A stretch of 64,000 nucleotides of DNA, from the NCBI GenBank assembly GCA_002423105.1, contig DIUT01000059.1:1-64000 (forward strand). Direction: 5' to 3'. The notes below the pieces were generated by a model. The model made no database searches. It was not told where the DNA came from and saw only the letters and a program-made list of their open reading frames with translations. A program made the position numbers and the translations under genes. This document shows, piece after piece, positions 7,997-17,000 of this stretch. Numbering within the stretch: position 1 is the first letter of the stretch; each line of letters begins with the position of its first letter. The DNA comes from Geobacter sp. UBA6151 (GTDB lineage Bacteria > Desulfobacterota > Desulfuromonadia > Geobacterales > Pseudopelobacteraceae).

Positions 7997-8595
7997 AGAT
8001 GCACTGCTCCATAACCGGCATGGCCACCCTGTGCCTGGCTGTTGCCCTGCTGGTCGGTTGCAGCAGCTCGCCCAAGGTGACATTTTATACACTGAACGTT
8101 GCTGCAACAAACGAGGCGCCAGCCCCGGCCCTTCACTCGGTGGCCATCGGCTCCATAACCCTTCCCGACCTGCTGGACCGGCCACAGCTCGTCGTGCGGA
8201 GATCCGCCAACCGGGTGGATATTCTTGAGAGCCACCGCTGGGCCGAGTCGCTGAAGAGCGAGATACCGCGCATCATAGCGGCCGACCTGAGTATTCTGCT
8301 CAAACCGGCTCGGGTATCGACCTATCCGCAGAACGCGGGTCTGGAGGCTGACTATCGGGTTCTGCTCGATATCCAGCGTTTCGAGATGACCGTAGGGGAA
8401 GGGGTCAGTCTGGAAGCCCTCTGGTCGGTTCGCTCAAGCAATGGCGGTGTTCCCAAAACGGGCCGCACCGTGGTCAGCGAACCGGCCAGCGCTGTTGGTT
8501 ATGACGCACTGGTGGCGGCCCAGAGCCGGGCACTGGCTGTTGTCAGCCACGATCTGGCCCAGGCCTTGCGCGAAGTGACGCAAGCCGCGCAGTAG
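7993..8595 (+). CDS. pqiC: PqiC-like outer-membrane auxiliary lipoprotein
   Basis: A 200-residue lipoprotein of the ABC-type transport auxiliary family (DUF330). The signal peptide ends in the lipobox L-V-G-C (C near residue 23), followed by S-S-S-P-K-V-T-F-Y-T-L, the typical opening of PqiC/YmbA. In E. coli PqiC binds PqiB at the outer membrane. The ATGA overlap with pqiB indicates coupled translation. Confidence 0.9.
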   Translation: MKMHCSITGMATLCLAVALLVGCSSSPKVTFYTLNVAATNEAPAPALHSVAIGSITLPDLLDRPQLVVRRSANRVDILESHRWAESLKSEIPRIIAADLSILLKPARVSTYPQNAGLEADYRVLLDIQRFEMTVGEGVSLEALWSVRSSNGGVPKTGRTVVSEPASAVGYDALVAAQSRALAVVSHDLAQALREVTQAAQ

Positions 8596-8617
8596 TAATG
8601 AACCGGAAGGATAAGTC

Positions 8618-9562
8618 ATGTGGAAAATTGAGGAACTTATACGAAAGCCCGCTGAGTGGCTAAGCAAAGCGACCGGTATTTCTGTCGAATTTTCCAATCT
8701 TTTGTTCGGCTCGCTGGCCTGTATTGCATTGCTCTGGTCTCTGCGATGGCTGCTATTGAAGTTGGTATGGTGGCAAACGGAAAATCTGCAGGTTCGTTAC
8801 CGATGGCGGAGAATCTCCAGTTATGCTTCGTTCATACTGACCGTAGTACTGTTGGGCCGGGTAATCTTTGAGGGATTCCACGGCGTGGCCACGTTTCTCG
8901 GGCTTCTGACAGCGGGCTTTGCCATTGCCTTGAAAGACCCCCTGGTGAACCTGGCGGGATGGATGTTGATTATCTGGCGCAGGCCTTTTGCCGTAGGGGA
9001 CCGCATTCAGATCGGCAATCACGCGGGAGACGTTATGGACTTGACCATTTCCCGGTTTACCCTGGCGGAGATCGGCAACTGGGTCCATGCGGACCAGATC
9101 ACCGGGCGCATCGTGCATATCCCCACCGGCAAGGTGTTCCTCGAACCCCTGGCAGTCTATAGCAGGGGGATGCACGACTTCATCTGGAACGAGGTTGCCG
9201 TTCTCATTACCTTTGAAAGCAACTGGAAGAAAGCCAAAGCGATCCTGAATGAGATCGCCGTCAACCATGCCGGGCACCTGGCCAAGCCCGCGGAAAACAA
9301 GCTGAAGGAGTACGCGAGGGATTTCCTGGTGGTTCCGGTGGACCTGACTCCGACGGTCTTCACCACCGTCGATGAAAGCGGCGTACTTCTGACCGTGCGT
9401 CATGTCTGTCGATCCCGCCACAGGCGCGAGAGCAGCCAGGAGATATGGGAAGACGTGCTGGATAAATTCGCCGGATCTGATGACATAGATTTTGCCTACC
9501 CGACCAAGCGAGCGTACGACAATGTCAGAGAGGGTAAGTGCGGAGCCAGGGCAAACAAGTAA
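8618..9562 (+). CDS. MscS-type mechanosensitive ion channel
   Basis: A 314-residue small-conductance channel homologue. About three hydrophobic segments (near 28-52, 68-90 and 93-120) precede the beta domain. The pore-lining helix region G-L-L-T-A-G-F-A-I-A-L-K-D-P and the following R-R-P-F-A-V-G-D-R-I motif are characteristic of MscS. It releases solutes on hypo-osmotic shock. It lies 22 bases after pqiC behind a GGAAGG site and may belong to the same operon, which would make the unit an envelope-stress set. Confidence 0.9.
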   Translation: MWKIEELIRKPAEWLSKATGISVEFSNLLFGSLACIALLWSLRWLLLKLVWWQTENLQVRYRWRRISSYASFILTVVLLGRVIFEGFHGVATFLGLLTAGFAIALKDPLVNLAGWMLIIWRRPFAVGDRIQIGNHAGDVMDLTISRFTLAEIGNWVHADQITGRIVHIPTGKVFLEPLAVYSRGMHDFIWNEVAVLITFESNWKKAKAILNEIAVNHAGHLAKPAENKLKEYARDFLVVPVDLTPTVFTTVDESGVLLTVRHVCRSRHRRESSQEIWEDVLDKFAGSDDIDFAYPTKRAYDNVREGKCGARANK

Positions 9563-9584
9563 GTTTGTATAGAAGTTAGCTGGT

Positions 9585-9626
9585 AAAAACCCGGGTGGCG
9601 CAGAAACACTCTGTTCCACCCGGGTT
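9585..9626 (-). terminator. terminator between mscS-like and M16 genes
   Basis: Eleven-base arms AACCCGGGTGG and CCACCCGGGTT with a 17-base loop. Read on the - strand it ends in TTTTT, so it terminates the M16 peptidase gene; it may also slow transcripts from the other side. Confidence 0.75.
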
Positions 9627-9654
9627 ACAGGTCGCAAACAGCAACACACACCAA

Positions 9655-10950
9655 TCAGGACAAAATCCCCCGGCATTCGTCAAAACAGAGCCCATCCATC
9701 TTGCCCATAATCTGGATATTGAGGATTTCATCCCGAAACAAGCTCCCGGCCAACCGACGCAGATCATCGGCAGTTACGGCATCAAACCCCGCCATGACCT
9801 CGTCAATGGGCTGGTAGCGGCCAAAATTCAGATAACTGCGGGCCAGCCGCGACATGTAACTGTCACTTGATTCAAGGGACATCAGAATCTTGCCCTTGAT
9901 CTGTTCACGGGTGCTGTCAAGCTCGTCCAACGGCACCCTCTCCTCTTTCAGGCGCGCCATCTCCGTCAGGATGATCTTTAAGGCCTCGCAACTGCGCTCC
10001 CGCTCGGTTCCGGCGTACACCGCCAGAAAACCGGCATCGGCAAAGGACGAAACATAGGAATAGACCGAGTAGGCCAGTCCTCGTTCCTCCCTGATCTCCT
10101 CGAAAAGCCGGGAGCTCATCCCGCCGCCAAGAATGGCATTCAGCACCATAAGAGCATAACGGTCCGGCGATGTGGTGGGTAGTCCCTCGCTCCCCAGGCA
10201 GATCAGGGTCTGTTCCAGATCCCGTTCGCACAGCTCAACGATCCGGCCATCAGCGCTACGGGCAGCCGTTACAGCATCACGGCGCAGTTCACCGGGCGCA
10301 ATGCCTGAAAACGACTCCTGCACCAGATCCACCAGGGCCTGGTGTTCCACACCACCGGCGGCGGCGATCATGATCTCGCTGGGACGGTACCAGTGATCCC
10401 GAAAACCCACAATCGCTTCGCGGGACATGGATTCAATGGTCGTTGCGGTTCCCAGAATCGGATGCCCCAGGGGATGTCCTTTCCAGAAACTCTGATGCAG
10501 ACGGTCATGGATGCACTCTTCCGGAGCATCGTCACGCATCTTGATCTCCTGCAACACCACCTTGCGCTCTTTTTCTATCTCCTCCGGCGGAAAAGTTGAA
10601 TGCAGAAACATATCGGACAGAATATCGGTGACCTGCGGCAGAACGCTGGCCAGCGCCTTGGCGTAGTAACAGACATACTCATAGCCGGTAAAAGCGTTCA
10701 GCATTCCACCCAACGAGTCGATCTCCCGGGTGATCTGGCGGGCGGTCCTGCGCTCGGTTCCCTTGAACAGCAAGTGTTCAATGAAATGAGCAACCCCCTG
10801 TTCGGCAGGTTGCTCGTAACGCGCGCCATTTGCCACCCAGATGCCCAGTGATACGGTATGCATTCCCGGCACCTGCTGCGACACCACCCGGACACCATTA
10901 TCAAAAGTCGTTTCCTGTACCATGGGGAACAGTCTACCCCGGTTTTTCAT
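9655..10950 (-). CDS. M16 family zinc metallopeptidase
   Basis: A 431-residue pitrilysin-family (M16B, processing-peptidase-like) protein. The inverted zinc motif H55-x-x-E58-H59 (A-H-F-I-E-H-L-L-F-K-G-T) is intact, as are the downstream E-x-x-x-V-x-x-E-I region and the C-terminal G-G-x-S-S-R-L-F/R-G-L-A-Y-S-V block. Such enzymes usually act in the cytoplasm or envelope as homodimers. Start 10950 is chosen for the GGAGGGAG site 10 bases before it; ATG at 10923 is also possible. It stands alone, divergent from rfbC. Confidence 0.9.
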   Translation of the reverse strand: MKNRGRLFPMVQETTFDNGVRVVSQQVPGMHTVSLGIWVANGARYEQPAEQGVAHFIEHLLFKGTERRTARQITREIDSLGGMLNAFTGYEYVCYYAKALASVLPQVTDILSDMFLHSTFPPEEIEKERKVVLQEIKMRDDAPEECIHDRLHQSFWKGHPLGHPILGTATTIESMSREAIVGFRDHWYRPSEIMIAAAGGVEHQALVDLVQESFSGIAPGELRRDAVTAARSADGRIVELCERDLEQTLICLGSEGLPTTSPDRYALMVLNAILGGGMSSRLFEEIREERGLAYSVYSYVSSFADAGFLAVYAGTERERSCEALKIILTEMARLKEERVPLDELDSTREQIKGKILMSLESSDSYMSRLARSYLNFGRYQPIDEVMAGFDAVTADDLRRLAGSLFRDEILNIQIMGKMDGLCFDECRGILS

Positions 10951-11051
10951 GAATGCAACTCCCTCCATCAGAATATTTGTTGCCGGGTGCCTTGCCCAAT
11001 GCACCTGTTTTCTGGTATGACTGCACCACCAACACAACACAAGGACTAACC

Positions 11052-11597
11052 ATGAACTGCCTGACCACCTCACTGCCCGACGTGCTGATTATCGAACCGA
11101 AGGTATTCGGCGATGATCGAGGTTTTTTCTTTGAAAGCTTCAATCAACGGATCTGGAACAACCTGACCGGCCTTGACTGCGGTTTTGTCCAGCACAACCA
11201 CTCCCGTTCAGCCAGAAACGTTCTGCGTGGCCTGCATTACCAGATTCGCCAGCCACAGGGAAAACTGGTACGGGTCGTATCCGGCGAGGTGTTTGATGTG
11301 GCGGTGGATATCCGCCGTTCTTCCCCCTCCTTTGGTCAGTGGTTCGGCGCCACGCTCTCGGCGGAGAACAAGCGGCAGATGTGGGTGCCGGAAGGCTTTG
11401 CCCACGGATTCTGCGTAACGTCCGAGTATGCGGAATTCCTCTATTTGACCACCGATTACTGGGCACCGGAATATGAGCGGTGCATCGCCTGGAATGATCC
11501 GGCCATCGGTATTACCTGGCCCTTAAGCGGGGACCCGCTGCTCTCTGCCAAGGACATGGCCGGAACACCGCTTAACCAGGCAGACCTGTTTGATTGA
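11052..11597 (+). CDS. rfbC: dTDP-4-dehydrorhamnose 3,5-epimerase
   Basis: A 181-residue cupin-fold epimerase that acts in dTDP-L-rhamnose synthesis. Visible family motifs are D-R-G-F-F-F-E-S-F, the catalytic histidine in R-G-L-H-Y-Q, V-x-G-E-V-F-D-V-A-V-D-I-R, and the active-site tyrosine region L-Y-L-T-T-D-Y-W. Length is normal. rfbA, rfbB and rfbD are not adjacent, so the rest of the pathway must be elsewhere. AAGGA lies about eight bases upstream of the start. Confidence 0.93.
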   Translation: MNCLTTSLPDVLIIEPKVFGDDRGFFFESFNQRIWNNLTGLDCGFVQHNHSRSARNVLRGLHYQIRQPQGKLVRVVSGEVFDVAVDIRRSSPSFGQWFGATLSAENKRQMWVPEGFAHGFCVTSEYAEFLYLTTDYWAPEYERCIAWNDPAIGITWPLSGDPLLSAKDMAGTPLNQADLFD

Positions 11598-12843
11598 ACG
11601 GAATTCCAATACCGCCTGGCTCCTGATGCTCTGCACCAGCCAGATCTTCATCATGCTGGTGTTCATCAACTATTCGGCCATCCTGCCACTGCTGAAAAGC
11701 GAGTGGGCCATGACCAACACCCAGGCCGGTCTCATCTTTTCCGCATACCAACTGGGTTATATCGCCTCCGGCGTGTTGCTCAGCGCCCTTTCCGACCGCC
11801 TCAACATCCGGATCATCTTCCTTGCTTCCGCCATCTGGTCCTGCATCGCCAACCTGCTGTTCGCCCTCTACGCTGACGATTATCTTTCCGGCCTGCTGCT
11901 GCGGGCACTGACCGGCATCGGCATGGGCGGCACGTACATGCCGGGACTCAAGCTGGTTGCAGAACGCTTCGACAGTTCATTGCGGGGGCGGGCCATCGGC
12001 ATGTACGTCGGCTCACTGGTGCTGGGAGCCTCGCTTTCCCTGGTAGTTCCGGGAACCATTGCCGGTATATGGGGCTGGCGTATCGCCATGCAGGTCTGTT
12101 CAATCGGTGTTTTCATCGGTATCTGCATCGCCGTTCCGGTATTCCGCGACTATCGTCCGTCACCGGTACTGAAAAGTCCGCGGGGCTTTTCAGGGGAAAT
12201 CCTGCAGAACCGCCCGGCGTTTCTGGTCATTCTGGGCTATGCCAGCCATATGTGGGAGATGTACGGTATGCGCAGCTGGCTGGCTCCGTTTTTTGCCGCC
12301 GCCCTTGTCGGCTGGGGGATGGCGGCAGGCCAAGCGACCGTCACCGCCTCGGCAATTGCCGCCGCGCTGGTGGGCCTGGGAACTTTTTCCACCGCCCTGA
12401 CCGGATTTTTGTCCGACCGCTTTGGCCGCACCTCTATCGTCACCGTGGTCATGATCGGCAGCGCCTGCTGCTCACTGCTGTTCGGCTGGCTGATCAATAC
12501 CAACCTCTGGCTGACCCTGGGAATCGGCGTACTCTACGGCTGGCTGATCGTAGCGGAATCGCCCGTTTTTTCAACCGCCCTGACCGAGTTGGTTGCTCCG
12601 GGCTACCTGGGCGCGGCCATGGGCATGCAATCGCTGGTGGGTTACACCATGGGGATGATCTCTCCGGCGGTATTCGGCTGGGCATTGGACCATTTTCAGG
12701 GTTGGCAACCATTGCCCGGCATTGATGGCGCCTGGGGCATCGCCTTTACCACCCTTGCGCTGGGTGCCATGCTGGGGCCGTTCTTCATGTGGCTTTTGCG
12801 CCGTGATCCGCAAAGCGTCAGGATGGCGCAGGGCAAAAGATAG
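11590..12843 (+). CDS. major facilitator superfamily transporter
   Basis: A 417-residue MFS carrier with about twelve hydrophobic segments; the loop between helices 2 and 3 reads G-V-L-L-S-A-L-S-D-R-L-N-I-R and a matching F-L-S-D-R-F-G-R loop opens the second half. It starts with TTG inside the end of rfbC (8-base overlap), so the two are co-translated. The substrate is not evident. Confidence 0.85.
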   Translation: MIERNSNTAWLLMLCTSQIFIMLVFINYSAILPLLKSEWAMTNTQAGLIFSAYQLGYIASGVLLSALSDRLNIRIIFLASAIWSCIANLLFALYADDYLSGLLLRALTGIGMGGTYMPGLKLVAERFDSSLRGRAIGMYVGSLVLGASLSLVVPGTIAGIWGWRIAMQVCSIGVFIGICIAVPVFRDYRPSPVLKSPRGFSGEILQNRPAFLVILGYASHMWEMYGMRSWLAPFFAAALVGWGMAAGQATVTASAIAAALVGLGTFSTALTGFLSDRFGRTSIVTVVMIGSACCSLLFGWLINTNLWLTLGIGVLYGWLIVAESPVFSTALTELVAPGYLGAAMGMQSLVGYTMGMISPAVFGWALDHFQGWQPLPGIDGAWGIAFTTLALGAMLGPFFMWLLRRDPQSVRMAQGKR

Positions 12844-12845
12844 AG

Positions 12846-12920
12846 GCAAGGGTCATGGGTCAAGGAAAAGCTTTTGACTTTGCCTCTACTTGCCCCTTGA
12901 CCCTGACCTTTGACCCTTTC
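12846..12920. repeat. GGGTCAAGG-type inverted repeat between convergent genes
   Basis: GGTCATGGGTCAAGG on the left faces CCTTGACCCTGACC and TTTGACCC on the right, forming a hairpin between the MFS gene and znuB. The repeat runs through the last codons of znuB. The same unit recurs inside znuA (16531-16560) and before the histidine kinase gene (19509-19634). Confidence 0.7.
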
Positions 12921-13719
12921 TATAAACCATTCCGCAGCAGAACAGCAGAAAGGCCAGCAGGATGATGGTGGCGCCGGTGGGTATGTTCAGCAGGAACGAG
13001 ATCACAATACCGCCGGTCACCGCAATCAGGGAAACGGCAACGGATATCAGCACGGTCATCCTGAAACCCCGCGCCACCTGCAAGGCGGTTGAGGCGGGCA
13101 GGATCAGCATCGCGGAAATCAGCATCACCCCCACCAGCTTCATGGCCAGCACCACGGTCAACGCGGTCAACACGGCCAACAGGCCATTAAGGTAACGGAT
13201 TCTGACCCCGGACACCGCAGCCAGATCCTCATTGAAGGTCAGCGCAGTCAGGTCATGATAATAGAGCCACAAAAGGGCCAGTACCGCCACAAAGAGCCCT
13301 GCCGCCACCAGCAGTTCAGTGCGGCTGATGGCCAGGATGCTGCCGAACAGATAGCTGAACAGGTCAACGCCGTAGCCCCGTCCCAGCACCGCCAGTGTCA
13401 CCCCCAGCGCCACTCCCAGTGAGGAGACGATACCGATGGCCGCATCTCCGCCCAGCCGCGAGTTATTGGCCAGCCTTAAGATTCCCAGTGACGACAGCAG
13501 CACCACCGGCACCGACACCAGCAACATGGCTGCCCCCTCCAACCCGGCAAACAGGGCCAGAGCCACGCTGCCGAAACTGACATGGGCCAGGCCGTCGCCA
13601 ATCAATGAAAAACGGCGCAGCACCAGGAATACCCCCAGCACGGCGCACAGCACGCCGATCAGCAGCCCCGCAAGGAGCGCCCGCTGCATGAAGCCGTATG
13701 TGAACATTTCGAATATCAT
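12886..13719 (-). CDS. znuB: zinc/manganese ABC transporter permease (ABC-3 family)
   Basis: A 277-residue membrane subunit with about eight hydrophobic helices and the ABC-3 signature R-R-F-S-L-I-G-D-G-L-A-H-V-S-F-G near residue 40. It pairs with the ATPase and binding protein encoded at 15226-16925, although a Bro-N gene and a transposase scrap now separate it from them. Its last residues (K-G-Q-R-S-G-S-R-G-K) are encoded by the GGGTCAAGG repeat. Start 13719 is preferred over the longer frame, which extends into non-homologous sequence. Confidence 0.9.
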   Translation of the reverse strand: MIFEMFTYGFMQRALLAGLLIGVLCAVLGVFLVLRRFSLIGDGLAHVSFGSVALALFAGLEGAAMLLVSVPVVLLSSLGILRLANNSRLGGDAAIGIVSSLGVALGVTLAVLGRGYGVDLFSYLFGSILAISRTELLVAAGLFVAVLALLWLYYHDLTALTFNEDLAAVSGVRIRYLNGLLAVLTALTVVLAMKLVGVMLISAMLILPASTALQVARGFRMTVLISVAVSLIAVTGGIVISFLLNIPTGATIILLAFLLFCCGMVYRKGQRSGSRGK

Positions 13720-13953
13720 CAGATGGTGTCGGCCTCGTACATAATTTACAATAAATAATCGTTCATTTTTGAGCATGCCCAAATTCAACAACCCTAAATC
13801 CATACCCTCTGGAAAGCCGCCTAGGCAATTTTCGGCATTATCCGGGCTCACAGCAAGCTGCATCCCGTGCCGGATTCTGCCGATATCAATCCAAAAATTT
13901 TGCCAGTGCAGTCTGGATGGAGGTGCGGAGTTCTGTATTATTGCCTGCCATGG

Positions 13954-14817
13954 TTATCCATTCTCCCCACCGGTCCCGATTTTCTTCCGCTTCTTCGCTT
14001 CCGGTATTTCCTTAAAATTCTCCCGCGTGGAAACCCGTTTGCCTGACTTCCGTTCCAGGTCCTTACGGGCACTACCAGCCACGGTGCCCCCTTCAAGAGC
14101 GGCATCCAGATTTTCACCATACCCCTGTGCATCCCTGTTACGGGCAATCTCGGTGGTGGAGGCCTCCCCCAGCATGGTGAAGATCAGTTCCAGATCGGTC
14201 ATATGATCACGCAGGTTGTCCCGCTGCTTCTCCAATCCCTTCAACTCCTTATACTCGGAGGGTGTCATGCCGAAAGTGGCCCGGCTGATTTCGGCAGTGA
14301 GGATGGAATACTCCACCTGCTCCTTTACCCCGCGCTTCTGCCATTCGTTGGTCAGCTCGTCACGAATGGCGATGCCGCGCACCCGTTTTTCAATCCATTC
14401 GTCGCTGTACCCCTTGGCTTTGTACAGCTCGCGCATCCGTTTGGCGGCCAGCTCGGGATTTTCGATCTCTTTCAGACGTTCGTAGCCGACCTGGGCAAGC
14501 CAGAGCTTGAACGGTTCAGCCTTGGGAGAGGGAATGGACTGTATGATACGAAGAAGTCCTTCCGTGTCAGCACAGTCGGTCTCACGTAATTTACCATCCT
14601 GAGCAGCAAGCTTGAACTGTCGACAAATTGTCGACAGTTCAATTCCGCTTATTTTTTCGCGCTGTTTGATCCGATACCAATAATCCCTCGGGTTGGGACT
14701 GTCTGTTAAGATTTCTACTACGTCAACAATGGAAAAATACCACCTCTCCTTTTCAGTGTCCCAAATCGAGCGGACTTGTTTTGTTTCGAAGAGCTTGATT
14801 GCTGTCAGCTTTGTCAT
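13954..14817 (-). CDS. Bro-N domain protein (prophage antirepressor-like), second copy
   Basis: A 287-residue paralogue of the protein at 3584-4420. Both have the W-Y-F-S-I/V-V-D block, I-Q-S-I/V-P-S-P-K-A-E-P, L-W-L-A-x-V-G-Y-E-R and a C-terminal D-L-E-x-K-S/T-G-R/K-x-V-x-T-x-E-N-F. Start 14817 follows a GGGGGA site at a good distance. It sits between znuC and znuB beside a transposase remnant, so it entered that operon secondarily. Function unknown; DNA binding is likely from the Bro-N family. Confidence 0.8.
   Translation of the reverse strand: MTKLTAIKLFETKQVRSIWDTEKERWYFSIVDVVEILTDSPNPRDYWYRIKQREKISGIELSTICRQFKLAAQDGKLRETDCADTEGLLRIIQSIPSPKAEPFKLWLAQVGYERLKEIENPELAAKRMRELYKAKGYSDEWIEKRVRGIAIRDELTNEWQKRGVKEQVEYSILTAEISRATFGMTPSEYKELKGLEKQRDNLRDHMTDLELIFTMLGEASTTEIARNRDAQGYGENLDAALEGGTVAGSARKDLERKSGKRVSTRENFKEIPEAKKRKKIGTGGENG
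14612..14642. repeat. 31-base perfect palindrome inside the second Bro-N gene
   Basis: Fifteen-base arms TTGAACTGTCGACAA and TTGTCGACAGTTCAA around one central A, no mismatch. It encodes E-L-S-T-I-C-R-Q-F at the place where the first Bro-N gene carries its own, different palindrome. Confidence 0.92.
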
Positions 14818-14837
14818 TTTGTCCCCCAACAACCGAC

Positions 14838-15212
14838 TGGAAGCATGCTCTGGCCATTTATCTGGTGGTTGCCTGGCGTATTCATCATCTTACCAAACTG
14901 GGTAGAGAGACACCGGATATCCCCTGTAACGTGTACTTTGAAGAAGAACAGTGGAAAGCGCTCAATGCCTTTGTCACCAAGAACCCGGTGTCTCCCGGGG
15001 AACCGCCCACCCTGCGTGAAGCCGTCAGAATGGTGGCAACACTTGGCGGCTTTTTGGGGAGAAAAGGAGACGGTGAACCGGGCACCCAGACCCTCTGGCT
15101 GGGGCTGCAACGACTGGACGAAATCACCGGCATGTGGAAGGTCATGGCCGCTCTGGCTGGACAGACCCCACCTGTGTCCCACAAATCCGGTGTCCGGCAA
15201 AAAAACGGGTAA
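14838..15212 (+). pseudogene. IS4-family (Tn5/IS50-like) transposase C-terminal remnant
   Basis: About 120 codons resembling the C-terminus of IS4-family transposases: Y-L-V-V-A-W-R-I-H-H-L-T-K-L-G-R, then P-P-T-L-R-E-A-V-R-M-V-A-T-L-G-G-F-L-G-R-K-G-D-G-E-P-G, and W-L-G-L-Q-R-L. The catalytic N-terminal two-thirds is missing; the frame is cut by the Bro-N gene on its left. Its stop lies 14 bases from the znuC stop. The open frame reaches upstream to 14799, but that part is not transposase-like. It marks the transposition that opened the znu operon. Confidence 0.82.
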
Positions 15213-15225
15213 AGATCAACCATTA

Positions 15226-15975
15226 TTAATGCCGGTGGCAGATCAAATGCTGCGCATGCTCCCCGAAAAAGGCCGTCATCTCCGGCGAATGACAGAACTC
15301 GTCAAACCCGCCCCAGAACAGCACCTTCTTGTCCAGATAGAGCATCCGGGAGGCATGGGTACCAATCACGCCGATATCGTGGGTCACCAGCAGCACGGTT
15401 GTGCCCTTTGAGCGGTTCATCTCCCCCAGCAGCCCGTAAAACTGCTCCCGTATCTCAGGGTCAAGGGCCGCTGTCGGCTCATCAAGTATCAACAGTTCAG
15501 GCCTGGAAACCAATGCCCGCGCCAGCAGCGCCCGCTGTTGCTGGCCGCCGGACAGCTCACCGATCAACCGTTGTCCCAGGTGGGCAATACCCAGTTTTTC
15601 AAGCACCTCTTCCACCAATTGCCGGTCCCGGCGTTGCATGCGGCGCGGAAAACCCTTGCCGGCCAGCAGCCCCAACTGCACCACTTCCACGACCGTGGCC
15701 GGAAAGGAGGGATTGAGCGGTCCCAGATTCTGGGGAAGATAACCAACTGCGCTCCACTGTTTGAAATCACTGACCGGCGTATCAAACAACCTGATCTCAC
15801 CCGCTGCAACGGGAAACAGCCCCAAAAGCGCCCTGACCAGTGTGCTCTTACCGGAGCCGTTGGGGCCAACAATGCCCACATACTCCCCCGCATCAACGGC
15901 AAAGGAGACCTTTTCCAGGGCCTCCACCGCTCCGTGACAGCAGGTAAGGTCGGTCACCCTGATCAGTTCGCGCAT
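15226..15975 (-). CDS. znuC: zinc/manganese ABC transporter ATP-binding protein
   Basis: A 249-residue ABC ATPase with Walker A G-P-N-G-S-G-K-S-T (about 36-44), signature L-S-G-G-Q-Q-Q-R, Walker B L-L-I-L-D-E-P and the switch histidine in V-T-H-D. It energises metal import through the permease at 12886-13719 with the binding protein at 15963-16925. Its start overlaps the binding-protein stop by 13 bases. Confidence 0.93.
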   Translation of the reverse strand: MRELIRVTDLTCCHGAVEALEKVSFAVDAGEYVGIVGPNGSGKSTLVRALLGLFPVAAGEIRLFDTPVSDFKQWSAVGYLPQNLGPLNPSFPATVVEVVQLGLLAGKGFPRRMQRRDRQLVEEVLEKLGIAHLGQRLIGELSGGQQQRALLARALVSRPELLILDEPTAALDPEIREQFYGLLGEMNRSKGTTVLLVTHDIGVIGTHASRMLYLDKKVLFWGGFDEFCHSPEMTAFFGEHAQHLICHRH

Positions 15976-16925
15976 ACAAGCCCGGTCCGCAGGTTTTTCA
16001 GATTCTCATCCATCAGATCAAAAAAGGTGACGCCACGGGTCAGTTCATCCTTGGCCACGTTGTGGGCGCCATGGAGCTTCAGCACGGTTGCGCCGGTTTC
16101 CCGGGAGATCACCTGGGCAATGCGTGGCGAGACCAGTTCTTCGGAAAACACCGCTTTGCTCTTGGTACTGCGCACCAGCTTCACCAGCTCCGCCAGACGC
16201 CGGGGAGCCGGTTCAACCTCTGCGGAAACACCTGCCGCAGCCCGGTAAGTCAGGTTGTAGCGGCGCCCCAGATAGCCGAAGGCGTTGTGACCGCCATGGA
16301 TCACCATACGGCTGGAGCAGGAAGCCAGACCTTCACGGTAGCGGCGGTCAAGATCATCAAGCCGTTTCACCAGCGCTGCGGCACGTTGGCGGTACACCTG
16401 AGCACCGGCAGGATCAACCTGGGACAGCGCAGCCGCAATCCGCTCCACCATGATCCGGTCATTGTCAAAATCCAGCCACACATGCGGATCAACACCATGC
16501 TCACCGTGATCGTGCTCCTTATGCTCTTCGTGCCCCTTGCCCCTTGACCCTTGACCCTTCTCTTCTATATTCATCAGCGAGACACCGTCAGCAGCAGCCA
16601 GCACCAGCACCTTTCCACGGTCCGTTCCGGCCAGCACGCGCTCGGCCCAGGGTTCCATGAATGCGCCGGTATGCACAAACAGGGCGGCTTGCTGGATACG
16701 GGCGATATCCTCAGGCCTCGGATCAAAATGATGGGGTTCGACACCGGGAGGGAGCAACAGTACAACTTCCATCCGGTCGCCAGCCATGCTCCGCGCAAAA
16801 TCATACAACGGAAAAAGAGTGGTCACCACCATCGGACGGGCCGCTTTGGCAGCAGGTTTTTCAGAAGCAGGACAACCGGCCAGCAGCGCCATGGCAACAA
16901 CAAGCAGCATGGTTTTTTTCAGCAT
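15963..16925 (-). CDS. znuA: zinc-binding lipoprotein of the ABC uptake system
   Basis: A 320-residue cluster A-I substrate-binding protein. The lipobox L-A-G-C is at residues 15-18. Metal ligands expected in the family are visible: the histidine in P-G-V-E-P-H-H-F, another in H-G-G-H-N-A-F, and the acidic residue in F-S-E-E-L. A histidine/acid-rich loop (about 128-145) is typical of zinc, rather than manganese, systems. Just before it a K-G-Q-G-S-R-G-K-G segment is encoded by the GGGTCAAGG repeat and looks like an in-frame insertion. First gene of the split znuA-znuC-znuB operon. Confidence 0.92.
   Translation of the reverse strand: MLKKTMLLVVAMALLAGCPASEKPAAKAARPMVVTTLFPLYDFARSMAGDRMEVVLLLPPGVEPHHFDPRPEDIARIQQAALFVHTGAFMEPWAERVLAGTDRGKVLVLAAADGVSLMNIEEKGQGSRGKGHEEHKEHDHGEHGVDPHVWLDFDNDRIMVERIAAALSQVDPAGAQVYRQRAAALVKRLDDLDRRYREGLASCSSRMVIHGGHNAFGYLGRRYNLTYRAAAGVSAEVEPAPRRLAELVKLVRSTKSKAVFSEELVSPRIAQVISRETGATVLKLHGAHNVAKDELTRGVTFFDLMDENLKNLRTGLVCAN
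16531..16560. repeat. CCCTTGA heptamer repeat inside znuA
   Basis: Tandem units TGCCCCT, TGCCCCT, TGACCCT, TGACCCT read in frame within znuA. The same heptamer family occurs at 12846-12920 and 19509-19634. Confidence 0.75.
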
Positions 16926-16947
16926 TGCCGAACCTCGTTTCTTAACG

Positions 16948-16975
16948 CAAAAAGCCGGGGAAAATACCCGGCCTT
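16948..16975 (-). terminator. intrinsic terminator after cheW
   Basis: On the - strand GCCGGG, a seven-base loop, CCCGGC, then TTTTT. It lies 26 bases after the cheW stop and just upstream of znuA, so it insulates the znu operon. Confidence 0.78.
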
Positions 16976-17000
16976 TGCCGATACTGCATGGACCAAAAGG

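Noticed and set aside
8753..9676. 307-codon open frame on - opposite the MscS gene
   Set aside because: No recognisable protein and the sense gene is clear.
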